From assembly GCA_020861055.1 (NCBI GenBank), contig JAJBTD010000189.1, positions 1-24,512 of the forward strand: 24,512 nt of DNA. Reading direction: 5' to 3'. The position numbers and the translations under genes are program-made. This DNA is from Clostridiales bacterium (lineage in GTDB: Bacteria; Bacillota; Clostridia; Oscillospirales; Oscillospiraceae). Each line of letters opens with the position of its first letter. Position 1 is the stretch's first letter. Under the pieces are notes generated by a model. That model did not search any database. It saw nothing but the letters and a program-made list of their open reading frames with translations, and was not told where the DNA came from. Below are positions 7,801 to 14,088 of the stretch, one piece after another.

Positions 7801-9463
7801 CGTCCTCATCGGAGGAGACCGTGGCGACAGCCGCCTCGTTGCCGCTGCCTCCCGCCGGCTCCAGCAGGGTGTAGGTGACGGTGGCGACGGCCTCAGCCTC
7901 GTCGTCCTCATCCTCGGACGTGTCCCCGTCCTCGTCGATCAGGGCAATGGCTGCCTCCTCCTGCACCACAGGGGTCACCTCTGCGGTGAGCGTCCAGTCG
8001 GAGGCGTCTACCTCCTCCCCGTCATAGTAGAAGTAGAAGCTCACGACCTCCAGGATGGACAGCTCGCTGTTCTCCTCGGTCAGCTCGTCGGCGTACTCCG
8101 CCAGCAGCGCATAGGTCTCGCTCGCCTCGTCCAGAACAGTCACCTCCATGGTGACGTTGTCCCAGGAGAGCTCGTCCGTCCCGGCTTCCTCTGTCTCGTC
8201 CTCATCCAGAGAGGCCGCAGCCGCCTCGACAGTTTCGTCCTCCGCCTCGGCAGTCTCGTCCTCGGAGACGGGCGCGCTCACCGTGCCCTCCGCATGGACC
8301 TGGATGGTCACGTTCTCATCCTCATAGGTGAAGTCGCCGGAGCCGGTCACGGTCTCCGCCGGCTCGGCGTCGGTATCGTCCGGGTCGCTCTCCTCCGCAT
8401 CGGCGACGGCGGAGACGGTTCCGAAGCCGACGATGGTCTCGTCGTCCGGCTCGTACTCCACCTCGCAGACGGCGTCAGTGTCGTCCGCACTCTCCGCGTA
8501 GTCGCCCTGGATCACATACAGCTTGGTGATAGTCTCCGTGCCGTCGTCGTCCGTGTCGGTATCCAGCTTCTCCACGATGCCCACACAGTCGATCTTGCCG
8601 TCGTCATCCGTGTCGAAGAACACCAGGTCGCCGGGGGCGGGGGTGTAGTCCTCAGCGTCGGCGTACAGGTCCTGCTTGTTCAGCTCCACCGACCAGGCGT
8701 AAGCGCCGGAGGCCTCCGGGAAGTCGTCCTCGTCCACGCCGGCATAGTACAGGCAGAAGGAGGCGAACATGGCGTCCCAGTCGCCGTACTCGTTGCCATA
8801 CCAGGCCCCGTAACGGGTGTAGCCCTTCCGGGTCTCGCCGTCGTCGTCCAGGGTGAAGTTGGCGGTGCTCTCGGTGTAGCCCAGCTGGCTCTTGGCCACA
8901 GCGACCACGTTCTCCGCCAGCTCGCCGGTCAGGTCGTCCGGCAGGGTGTCCTTCCAGTCAGCCGCCGTCTCCACGTCGGCACTCTCGTTGGACATGCACT
9001 CCACTGTGTGGGTGTGCTCCTCCAGGCCGCAGACCAGCACCTTCTCATAGCAGTCCTCGGTATGGGTGTGGCCGGAGACGCCTTCGCTCTCCTCCAGACC
9101 GCAGACCAGCACCTGCTGCTCCTCGTAGCACTCCTCTGTATGGGTGTGCTCGCTGGACTCCTCCTGGCCGCAGACCAGGACCTGCTGCGTCTCGTAGCAC
9201 TCCTCGGTGTGGGTGTGCCCCTCGGCGCCCTCGCTCTCCTCCTGGCCGCAGACCAGCACCTGCTCGTAGCATTCCTCGGTGTGGGTATGCTCCTCCAGGC
9301 CGCAATAGGTCTCGTTGGTCAGGGCAATGCCTGTGGCATGGAGCTGCCAGGAGACTCCTGTGGACACCAACAGCGCCAGCGCCAGCAGTATTGCCACTGC
9401 CCGCCTGGTCTTACGGCGTTCCTGCGTGAATTTCTTCACATACTTGTCGACGATATTTCTCAT
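4889..9463 (-). CDS. Giant LPxTG tip-type adhesin with HTHTEEC repeats, degenerate CHAP-like, fibro-slime and CnaB domains
   Basis: The chosen ATG gives 1524 aa; a TTG five codons upstream lies inside the GGGAGG ribosome site and is less likely. Domain order: long basic signal/anchor segment (hydrophobic 22-36); five repeats of HTHTEECYE-type with flanking VLVCG (about 54-156); CHAP/NlpC-like domain (about 180-325) with expected catalytic positions replaced; Asp/Glu/Ala-rich low-complexity region (about 340-570); variable AT-richer region; fibro-slime/PA14-like domain (about 890-1035, NYLFFGDDDMWVFL); a beta domain starting GNLKVEKEV (about 1043-1178); an isopeptide-type domain (about 1185-1340); a CnaB/SpaA domain with YYLEETKAPDGYTLL; LPLTG (1485-1489), membrane helix and basic tail. 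It lies directly upstream of the pilin, the usual place of a pilus tip adhesin. The ligand is unknown. Confidence 0.87.
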   Translation of the reverse strand: MRNIVDKYVKKFTQERRKTRRAVAILLALALLVSTGVSWQLHATGIALTNETYCGLEEHTHTEECYEQVLVCGQEESEGAEGHTHTEECYETQQVLVCGQEESSEHTHTEECYEEQQVLVCGLEESEGVSGHTHTEDCYEKVLVCGLEEHTHTVECMSNESADVETAADWKDTLPDDLTGELAENVVAVAKSQLGYTESTANFTLDDDGETRKGYTRYGAWYGNEYGDWDAMFASFCLYYAGVDEDDFPEASGAYAWSVELNKQDLYADAEDYTPAPGDLVFFDTDDDGKIDCVGIVEKLDTDTDDDGTETITKLYVIQGDYAESADDTDAVCEVEYEPDDETIVGFGTVSAVADAEESDPDDTDAEPAETVTGSGDFTYEDENVTIQVHAEGTVSAPVSEDETAEAEDETVEAAAASLDEDETEEAGTDELSWDNVTMEVTVLDEASETYALLAEYADELTEENSELSILEVVSFYFYYDGEEVDASDWTLTAEVTPVVQEEAAIALIDEDGDTSEDEDDEAEAVATVTYTLLEPAGGSGNEAAVATVSSDEDEPTLTAADLTGNSPVMLLAASGTTDFTVEYYAYLDLVQYVEEEDGTLALLDTSGGVLPSNNTSNAKTYITLIETSSGYQIKTEEQLTEIYTSVDCTVEENNNVDSVNKLRNNPGYTLSQVWVSASDTDSGAVEDDDGAYWMQYDYADGMTFTNVEASADGTSIIYIPDDALVRLVYNTESTTEKVGANLYDYDITDDGTNTSESGINSSSNYSSSGAKLAFGNNNTETGLANETLYGYYINRANSNTVDYSCSFGIAAGLNSDGTIRYSDGIVAPALFNESTSVTGKTTYSGQTLTFSQVGDTYTLSSVSGPNGYSITNLEYFTKLTNYVYSDGTAGATFWNNTIIYTNNFWPMDGVTSTDGQHGHYGETGSWCPVSDDSKDHNSYFGMQYSVEFTLTEDYCGPLNYLFFGDDDMWVFLTDENGNSTLICDIGGVHSSVGEYVDLWDYISLGSSGTYTLTFFYTERGASGSTCYTQFTLPSVTSSTTVQNTGNLKVEKEVDSDEATGDETFNFTLSLKNSSGTALTNTYIYDIHNADGTKASSGTIGDGETFTLKDGQYILVEYLPVGTKCTVTETTITGYTTYYTVGSGSLTEGYAGFGSITNGGTLTMKFVNSTPDVEKEVQDSSGNWGDDNTTSIGSNVQFKTTISDVSNVTNLVLHDKLDTGLADPFEISVMVFDSSDSSDEGTEVDSAYYTVTYYTGENATGATTTDECDFEISFTDGFLATLSDDDVIVVRYYATLTEDAKIGMTDGGNENTTAISYGDNNTYSDWDTTTTYTFQIDILKHYGDEELSGAEFILYKTYTGTIGESKTVYTFIDYAMAEKTEASYFLTGWTEGSDVPGSKTYADAKSEATTFVSDENGTICIKGLAPGTYYLEETKAPDGYTLLSDPVTITVGSDGTVTYTVDGAEVNASTTDNQVQVENEPGYELPLTGGTGTYWYTMAGTLLIGGAAYLMYRNLRRRKGERQF
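8996..9304 (-). repeat. Five coding tandem repeats, HTHTEECYE...VLVCG type
   Basis: The N-terminus of the large adhesin holds five imperfect copies of a 22-28 residue unit: Cys-Gly-(Leu/Gln)-Glu-Glu, a short spacer, His-Thr-His-Thr-Glu-(Glu/Asp)-Cys-Tyr-Glu, then Val-Leu-Val-Cys-Gly. Each unit carries two His and two Cys in fixed positions, which would suit metal binding or disulfide pairing. The last copy is degenerate (HTHTVECMS). Copy number could vary between strains by slipped replication. Confidence 0.85.
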
Positions 9464-9479
9464 CTTCGTACCTCCCAAC

Positions 9480-10097
9480 TCAATTGATTAAGGAAAAACT
9501 GTTTAGCGGCCATATGCGGAGAATGACCTTTCCCACAATCTGGTCTTCTTCTATATATCCAATCACGCTACTTCGGGAATCGATCGACGTCGATCGGTTG
9601 TCCCCCATAACGAAATAACGTCCCTCCGGCACCTGCACCGGGTAGTCCCTGTCGCTCTCACCCAGGGCCTTTTCGGTCACATACGGCTCGTCCAACAACT
9701 CGCCGTTGACATACACGTTGCCCTCTTCGTCGATATCCACCGTATCCCCCGGTCCGGCGATTACCCGTTTCAGCAGCAGCTTGTTCTGGTAGTAAAAGCC
9801 CACCAGGTCGCCCGTCTCGAAGTCGCCGGTTTTGACCAGTACGATAATGTCCTCATCCGACAGGGTCGGCTCCATGCTGCTGCCGGACACCTGGAGCACC
9901 GGAAGGAACAGGGTGGCCACCAACACCGCTGCCGCCGCCACCACGACCAGCGCATAGATGGTCGTCCGCAGCGTTCGTCGGTAGCGCTTCTGGTATTCCA
10001 GCCGTTCCCGTTCGGCGGCTACCTCCTCCTCCGTGGGGATGTGGGCCGGTTCCGGGATCTTTCGCCTCATCTGCGGCGCTCGTTCCTCTCGCTTCAT
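9480..10097 (-). CDS. lepB: Type I signal peptidase of the pilus operon
   Basis: A 205-aa membrane serine protease that removes signal peptides. It has a charged cytoplasmic N-terminus (about 40 residues), one membrane helix (about 45-66), box B SGSSMEPTL with nucleophile Ser74, and box D LLLKRVIAGPGD with general-base Lys110. Box E, MGDNRSTSIDSR (164-175), and the C-terminal beta strand VGKVILRIWPL complete it. All catalytic features are intact. It starts inside the stop of the upstream gene (ATGA overlap, 10094-10097) and ends 16 bp before the adhesin start, so it is in the same operon. In other Gram-positive pilus loci a dedicated signal peptidase helps pilin processing or assembly, and the same role is likely here. 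lepB is a family name; the chromosome probably carries a second housekeeping copy elsewhere. Confidence 0.93.
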   Translation of the reverse strand: MKREERAPQMRRKIPEPAHIPTEEEVAAERERLEYQKRYRRTLRTTIYALVVVAAAAVLVATLFLPVLQVSGSSMEPTLSDEDIIVLVKTGDFETGDLVGFYYQNKLLLKRVIAGPGDTVDIDEEGNVYVNGELLDEPYVTEKALGESDRDYPVQVPEGRYFVMGDNRSTSIDSRSSVIGYIEEDQIVGKVILRIWPLNSFSLIN

Positions 10098-11467
10098 TTC
10101 ACAGCCTGTTCCGGCTCCTGCGCCGGTAGGTATTCCTGATAATACCAGTCGATAAATTCCTCATGCATTTCCTCCGCTCTGGTACGGGCGCGGATCGCCT
10201 CGTCCTTATCTTTGAACAGGCCCAGCCGGTACCGCTTCTTCTGGAGGGTGATGTAGGCCGCCCATTTCTGGTCCCTTGTAATAAAGCAGACCCCGGTCTT
10301 TCCGCTGACGTTATTTGACCGGATCTTATCCCGGCTCGTCTCCAGCCGGACGACGGAGGTCCCGTCGATCAGCTTCATGCTCTCCAAAACCCGCTCTGTG
10401 TGCAGGCATCCGCAGCTCTGGGAATCGCCGTTTTGCAGCTCAGTCTGTCCCACGATCCCCTCTTTGCCGCAGTCGCACCGGCATTTCCAGTACTGCATGG
10501 TGCCGGTCAGTCCTCTGTCTGCGGCTGTCCCGGCGTATGCAACGACGGTCCAGCGTCCGAAGCGCTTGCCGACGTAATCCTTCAACGGCGGACTGGACAG
10601 GCACCCGCAGGAGCGGACCTTGCCCCGCGTCAGCCGCCGGGCGGATACGTCGCATTCTCTGCCGCAGTCGCAGACGGCGTGCCAGACTAGGCTGCCCTGG
10701 TCGGTCCTCTCTTTCGTGGGATAGAGGACCCTCAGTTTTCCAAACCGCTGACCGGTCAGGTCGTTGGCCCCATACCCGACGTGGGTGGTGCAGCCGCAGT
10801 CGCAGATCTTTTTCTCCTTTAATTCCTTCGTGCTGGCTTTGATCTCGTTCCCGCAGTCGCAGCGGCAGCGCCAGACGGCATACCGGTTCTTGCGCAGGCC
10901 GGTATCTGACTCCACCGTCAGCATGCCGAACCTTCTGCCAGGTGAAATGCGGTCGATCGTTCCTGTCTTTGACATCCGCTCCCCTCGCCCTGCGAGGCAG
11001 CGCCGGTTTGTCCGGTCGGGCGGCACATCCGGGGTCTGATTGGGAAGCGCCTGGGCCTTCTTCCGCAGAGCGGCACATTCCGCAGCGGTCTGCTCCCGCA
11101 GCGCGCGGCACTCGTCCTCCGTCTGCTGGATGCGCTGGGCCGCCAGGTTCACCTCCGCCTGCGCGGAGGCGATCATCTTGTCCGCCTGCTCCCTGGCTTT
11201 TTTCAGAGTCTGCTCCGCTTCCGTGTGCTGATTCTGGATAGAGACGAGGTACTGTTGGGCGGCGCTCTCGGCGTCCTCAAAAACATGGTTCAGGCTGATC
11301 GCCGCCTCTGCGATGGAGCCGGCCCGCTCGATGTGCAGGAGCCTGTCCTCCAGTTGGCGGCGCAGTTCCTCATTTTCTCCCCGTAGCTCCTTCTCGTTTT
11401 GCTGTAGGGCGTAGATGATCTCGATCAGCTCTGTCCGGTTCATTCTTCGCAGCTCTTTGTCTGCCAT
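10094..11467 (-). CDS. Coiled-coil protein fused to zinc-knuckle repeats and an AP2-like DNA-binding domain
   Basis: The chosen ATG follows AGGGGAG by 5 nt and gives 457 aa; a GTG ten codons upstream has no ribosome site. Residues 1-140 are coiled coil (LQQNEKELRGENEELRRQLE, then GSIAEAAISLNHVFEDAESA), like coiled-coil proteins I recall near pilus genes in Clostridia. After a poor-quality linker (about 141-164) come three roughly 60-70 residue repeats, each beginning GxRFGxxxV and carrying CDCG...CGC cysteine knuckles. The C-terminal domain is AP2-like (GVCFITRDQKWAAYITLQKK, then RLGLFKDKDEAI), as in phage and homing-endonuclease-associated DNA-binding proteins. An internal ATG at 10975 with GGGGAGCGG before it could start the AP2 part as a separate 293-aa protein. 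It is the first gene of the pilus operon and so a candidate local regulator; function unproven. Confidence 0.75.
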   Translation of the reverse strand: MADKELRRMNRTELIEIIYALQQNEKELRGENEELRRQLEDRLLHIERAGSIAEAAISLNHVFEDAESAAQQYLVSIQNQHTEAEQTLKKAREQADKMIASAQAEVNLAAQRIQQTEDECRALREQTAAECAALRKKAQALPNQTPDVPPDRTNRRCLAGRGERMSKTGTIDRISPGRRFGMLTVESDTGLRKNRYAVWRCRCDCGNEIKASTKELKEKKICDCGCTTHVGYGANDLTGQRFGKLRVLYPTKERTDQGSLVWHAVCDCGRECDVSARRLTRGKVRSCGCLSSPPLKDYVGKRFGRWTVVAYAGTAADRGLTGTMQYWKCRCDCGKEGIVGQTELQNGDSQSCGCLHTERVLESMKLIDGTSVVRLETSRDKIRSNNVSGKTGVCFITRDQKWAAYITLQKKRYRLGLFKDKDEAIRARTRAEEMHEEFIDWYYQEYLPAQEPEQAVK

Positions 11468-11529
11468 GGTTTCTCCCCTGTTTCCGCTTTCCCTCACGTC
11501 AATTCTCTGCGGTTGAGTGAGCTCAAGCG

Positions 11530-11552
11530 CTCTTTAAGTAATTCACTAAGAG
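11530..11552 (+). repeat. Left 23-bp inverted-repeat arm
   Basis: Left arm of the inverton candidate. It matches the arm at 11929-11951 at all 23 positions in inverted orientation, and the match stops abruptly on both sides. Confidence 0.95.
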
Positions 11553-11600
11553 CGTCGGCGGTAAAAAAACCTTGCAGTTCAAGCATTTTTGAAGGAAGCC

Positions 11601-11747
11601 GACCACTGTTTTGACCACTTTCGAGAACGCATGGCCGCTTATTTACCTTATATTTTCAAGCCGGCCGGCCTGCCTTGTTCGCCCTCGAAGCATGGCCTCA
11701 CTTTCTACAGGATAATATTCAGCCGTACTGACCACTATTTCGACCAC
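11601..11747 (+). repeat. Paired GACCAC direct repeats inside the invertible segment
   Basis: Two 18-bp units, 11601-11618 and 11730-11747, match at 16 of 18 positions. Each is GACCAC, six bases, GACCAC, so GACCAC occurs four times, paired at 12-bp spacing. They could be binding sites for a regulator or a recombination accessory protein. They could also be remnants of an old repeat. Confidence 0.55.
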
Positions 11748-11840
11748 CGCTCTTTTTCGGATTTTTTTCAGTCCGTCATAATTCCGACAGGGTTTTTCAA
11801 AATTTCTACTCACGAAGGATAAAAAAAGCCGCCGAACAGA

Positions 11841-11869
11841 TTGACTTTCCAGGAGCGATAGCGTAAAAT
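11841..11869 (+). promoter_or_regulatory. Near-consensus sigma-70-type promoter inside the invertible segment (points right)
   Basis: TTGACT at 11841-11846, a 17-bp spacer and TAAAAT at 11864-11869 give 10 of 12 consensus positions at ideal spacing. Predicted transcription starts near 11876 and runs right, away from the pilus operon. If the 11530-11951 segment were flipped, the start would fall near 11605 on the minus strand, about 140 nt upstream of the operon's first ATG. No comparable minus-strand promoter was found between 11467 and about 11700. Confidence 0.7.
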
Positions 11870-11886
11870 ATTACAAGATAGGGATA

Positions 11887-11914
11887 GAAGGAATTGCTAT
11901 ACGTCAATTCCTTC
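11887..11914 (+). promoter_or_regulatory. Perfect 10-bp stem-loop just downstream of the invertible promoter
   Basis: Arms GAAGGAATTG (11887-11896) and CAATTCCTTC (11905-11914) with an 8-nt loop would form at the 5' end of the transcript. The following GGATTTTC has only a short T-run. It may be an mRNA 5' stabiliser or weak attenuator, and it would lie in the leader in either orientation of the segment. Confidence 0.55.
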
Positions 11915-11928
11915 GGATTTTCAACTAT

Positions 11929-11951
11929 CTCTTAGTGAATTACTTAAAGAG
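11929..11951 (-). repeat. Right 23-bp inverted-repeat arm
   Basis: Right arm of the inverton candidate, exact reverse complement of 11530-11552. Confidence 0.95.
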
Positions 11952-12096
11952 TATCTCAGATGAAATGGAAGACATCTGTGGACAGGCTGGCACCTCTCCA
12001 GCGCCACAGGGTCTATTTTTTTGCGAAAAGCGCCCGCCCGATCGTCCGGAAAGGGTGAATATGCCATGCGGCGCTCTGGCCTCCTGCTGCGTTTTG

Positions 12097-12105
12097 TGTT
12101 ATACT
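12097..12105 (+). promoter_or_regulatory. Extended -10 promoter for the dehydrogenase gene
   Basis: TGT followed by TATACT (12100-12105) is a good extended -10. No recognisable -35 lies 16-18 bp upstream. A start near 12112 would give a leader of about 90 nt. Confidence 0.5.
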
Positions 12106-12203
12106 AAAAGGCAGAAATGCGGCAGCCGGTTTCAAGACGCGCTGGCGCTCCATGACGCCATTCATCTAATCTCCATAAAATCATCAAAGAGGAGGCATAT
12201 GCC

Positions 12204-13196
12204 ATGAAGATCCTGATCATCGCCAGTCAGTCACGCTTTGAGAAATTTATGCCAGAGGATGGGATCGCCCATCAGTGCGAGCTGATCTATCGGCCTGTCG
12301 GCGCCTCTGACGCAGCGCTTTTGGAGGCTGCCGGAGATGCGGACGTCATTCTGGCCGACGCCATCGCCCCGGTGAGCGCAGATCTGATTAGTCAAATGCC
12401 CAACCTGCGGCTCATTCATTCCGAGGGCGCCGCCTATGACCTCATTGACGGGGCGGCAGCTCGGAGCCGGGGCATCTATGTCTTCATCAACCAGGGCGCC
12501 AACGCTCAGGCAGTGGCGGAACAGGCGCTGATGCTCATGCTGGGGCTGCTGCGCTTTGTAGAGGAGGGGCATCGGGCGGTTCTGGACGGCAGACAGATCA
12601 ATTTGAAAGAGGAGCGAATGGTCAGCGGTATCACAGAGCTGCGGGACTGCACCGTGGGTCTGGTCGGCTTCGGCAACATCGCAAAGCAGACGGCGCTGCT
12701 GCTCCATGCCTTCGGCGCAAGCTGCCTGTACTACAGCCCCCACCGGAAGAACGGAGAGACGGAGACGCAATACCATGTGGAGTACCGTCCCTTCGACGCG
12801 CTGCTGTCCCAGTGCGACATTGTCAGCCTCCATTCCGCAGTCACCCCGGAGACGGTCGGTCTGATGCACGCGGAGCCCCTGGGGCGCATGAAGACGGGGG
12901 ACTCGCTCATCATCACCGCGCGGGGCGACCTGGTGGATCAGCAGGCGTTGGTGCAGTCCCTGGCCTCCGGCCATCTGCGGGGCGCCGGGCTGGATACCCT
13001 GACTCCGGAGCCGGTCACCTGTGATAATCCGCTGGTCCGCTTCGCCGCAGAAAACCCTGGCCGTATCCTGTTTTCTCCCCACATCGGCGGCGTCACCACC
13101 GGCTGCTTCCGCCGGATGCACAGCCGGATGTGGGAGAACGTCGCCGCTGTCGCCAACCATCAGCGGCCGATGTGCGTGGTAAACGGCGTGCTTTAG
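12204..13196 (+). CDS. D-2-hydroxyacid dehydrogenase family oxidoreductase (NAD-binding)
   Basis: A 330-aa cytosolic enzyme of the D-isomer 2-hydroxyacid dehydrogenase family, which interconverts 2-oxoacids and D-2-hydroxyacids with NAD(P)H. The N-terminal and C-terminal parts form the split substrate domain. The central Rossmann fold starts at VGLVGFGNIAKQTALLLHAF (GxGxxx motif). The catalytic trio is in place: Arg240 (TARGDLVD), Glu269 (LTPEPV) and His293 (FSPHIGG). AAAGAGGAGG (12186-12195) sets the ATG start. It is monocistronic, with its own extended -10 and a stem-loop after the stop. The substrate cannot be assigned: phosphoglycerate-, hydroxyisocaproate- and lactate-type members share these motifs. 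In the present orientation of the upstream inverton, transcription from its promoter could also reach this gene. Confidence 0.9.
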   Translation: MKILIIASQSRFEKFMPEDGIAHQCELIYRPVGASDAALLEAAGDADVILADAIAPVSADLISQMPNLRLIHSEGAAYDLIDGAAARSRGIYVFINQGANAQAVAEQALMLMLGLLRFVEEGHRAVLDGRQINLKEERMVSGITELRDCTVGLVGFGNIAKQTALLLHAFGASCLYYSPHRKNGETETQYHVEYRPFDALLSQCDIVSLHSAVTPETVGLMHAEPLGRMKTGDSLIITARGDLVDQQALVQSLASGHLRGAGLDTLTPEPVTCDNPLVRFAAENPGRILFSPHIGGVTTGCFRRMHSRMWENVAAVANHQRPMCVVNGVL

Positions 13197-13223
13197 ATGT
13201 CCCACCCATCCTTATAACGGCAA

Positions 13224-13258
13224 AAGGGAGCGGCAGCGTTCTTCGCTGTCGCTCCCTT
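13224..13258 (+). terminator. Stem-loop terminator after the dehydrogenase gene
   Basis: A 15-bp stem with one G-T pair (arms 13224-13238 and 13244-13258, 5-nt loop) lies 27 bp after the stop. Only a weak pyrimidine tract follows, so the termination call is moderate. Confidence 0.6.
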
Positions 13259-13290
13259 GAGCGTCCGCCGTTTCCTTTCTCTCCTTTCAA

Positions 13291-13319
13291 TTTACTTTCT
13301 GTCTCCGCTTTGATATAAT
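13291..13319 (+). promoter_or_regulatory. Promoter of the two-component operon
   Basis: TTTACT (13291-13296), 17 bp, then TATAAT (13314-13319) preceded by TGA as an extended -10. Predicted start near 13326; AAGGAGG (13364-13370) and ATG 13378 follow. Confidence 0.7.
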
Positions 13320-13377
13320 AACAGCAGGATATTCTTTCCGCCCAACCGCCCATTTTCTGCGCCAAGGAGGGATCGCC

Positions 13378-14088
13378 ATGCCCCGTATCGCCATTGTAGA
13401 GGACGACGCCGCCTGCGCCCGGCAGCTCCAGGAGTATGTGGAGCGGTACAGCCGGGAGACGGGGACAGAGCTGCAAACCACCCTGTTTCCAGACGGGCTG
13501 GACGTGGTGGAGGACTACCGCCCGGTGTGGGACGTGATTTTGATGGACATCGAAATGCCCAACCTGGACGGCATGAGCGCCGCCAAACGCATCCGGGAGC
13601 AGGACCCGGCAGTGGTGCTCATCTTCATCACCAATATGGCCCGGTTCGCCATCAGGGGCTACGAGGTGGATGCCATGGACTTTGTCCTAAAGCCGGTGAA
13701 GTATCCCCAGTTCTCCCTCAAGCTGAAAAAGGCCCTGGGCATCGCCGGACGCCGGAGCCGCCGGTATCTCATGGTCAGCGACGGGGACCTCTCCCGCCGG
13801 GTGGCCACCGACACCATCTCTTATATCGAGGTCATCAACCACCGGCTCCACATCCACACCTCGGAGGAGACCTTTGTCATCCGGGGCAGCCTCCAGGACA
13901 TGGAGGAGCAGCTGGCGGGGCTGCCCTTTGTCCGGTGCAGCCACAGCTATCTGGTGAACCTGGCCAACGTCGCCGGGGTGAAGCGGGACGCCCTTCTGGT
14001 GGACGGGCAGGAGATCCCTGTCAGCCGCCCCAAGCGGAAGGAAGTGCTGCAACAGCTGTCCGACTATCTGGGAGGTGGGTTCCAGTGA
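13378..14088 (+). CDS. LytTR-family response regulator
   Basis: A 236-aa cytosolic transcription factor. The receiver domain (about 1-115) has the acidic pair Glu8/Asp9/Asp10, phosphorylation site Asp57 (VILMDIEMP), Thr85 (FITN) and Lys105 (FVLKPV). The C-terminal LytTR DNA-binding domain (about 130-232) contains ISYIEVINHRLHIHT, FVRCSHSYLVNL and EIPVSRPKRKEV. LytTR proteins such as AgrA, VirR and LytR bind two direct repeats about two helical turns apart. Such a pair is present upstream of the GH3 gene (15441-15476), which makes that gene the likely target. The stop overlaps the GTG start of the sensor kinase, so both are co-translated. Confidence 0.95.
   Translation: MPRIAIVEDDAACARQLQEYVERYSRETGTELQTTLFPDGLDVVEDYRPVWDVILMDIEMPNLDGMSAAKRIREQDPAVVLIFITNMARFAIRGYEVDAMDFVLKPVKYPQFSLKLKKALGIAGRRSRRYLMVSDGDLSRRVATDTISYIEVINHRLHIHTSEETFVIRGSLQDMEEQLAGLPFVRCSHSYLVNLANVAGVKRDALLVDGQEIPVSRPKRKEVLQQLSDYLGGGFQ

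Larger units (their letters stand above)
11530..11951. repeat. Candidate invertible promoter element bounded by perfect 23-bp inverted repeats
   Basis: The 736-bp gap 11468-12203 holds no convincing gene. Within it, 11530-11552 and 11929-11951 are exact reverse complements over 23 bp (starting CTCTTTAAGT on the left and CTCTTAGTGA on the right) around a 376-bp interior. Each arm is itself an imperfect dyad (CTCTT...AAGAG), as at recombinase core sites. The interior is more AT-rich than the flanks and contains a near-consensus promoter (11841-11869). The left arm ends 63 bp from the start of the pilus operon. No target duplication is seen next to the arms, which argues against a simple MITE. 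An invertible promoter for the pilus operon is the best reading. Confidence 0.72.

Noticed and set aside
8996..9304. Regular repeats as a CRISPR array
   Set aside because: They are in-frame coding repeats with variable spacing and no unique spacers; no CRISPR or cas genes are present.
7376..9487. 703-codon open frame antisense to the adhesin
   Set aside because: It mirrors the codon bias of the acidic repeat-rich adhesin; the sense strand has signal peptide, domains and sortase motif.
11589..11822. Open frame of 77 codons inside the invertible segment
   Set aside because: No ribosome site, no family resemblance, and its apparent repeats (DHCFDH, DHYFDH) are just the GACCAC DNA repeats translated.
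11496..11910. 10-bp direct repeat ACGTCAATTC at 11496-11505 and 11901-11910 as attachment or regulatory sites
   Set aside because: Short and unsupported by other structure; the second copy is explained by the 11887-11914 hairpin, so it may be chance.
11530..11951. Reading the 23-bp inverted repeats as a MITE or degraded insertion sequence
   Set aside because: No flanking target duplication and no transposase remnant; the promoter and position before an operon fit an inverton better. A MITE is not fully excluded.
11935..12207. 90-codon open frame before the dehydrogenase
   Set aside because: Starts inside the inverted-repeat arm, lacks a ribosome site, has no recognisable protein character and would contain the dehydrogenase promoter.
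13527..14084. Upstream extension of the histidine kinase frame to 625 codons
   Set aside because: That part is out of frame over the LytTR regulator; GTG 14085 with GGGAGG gives the normal kinase length.
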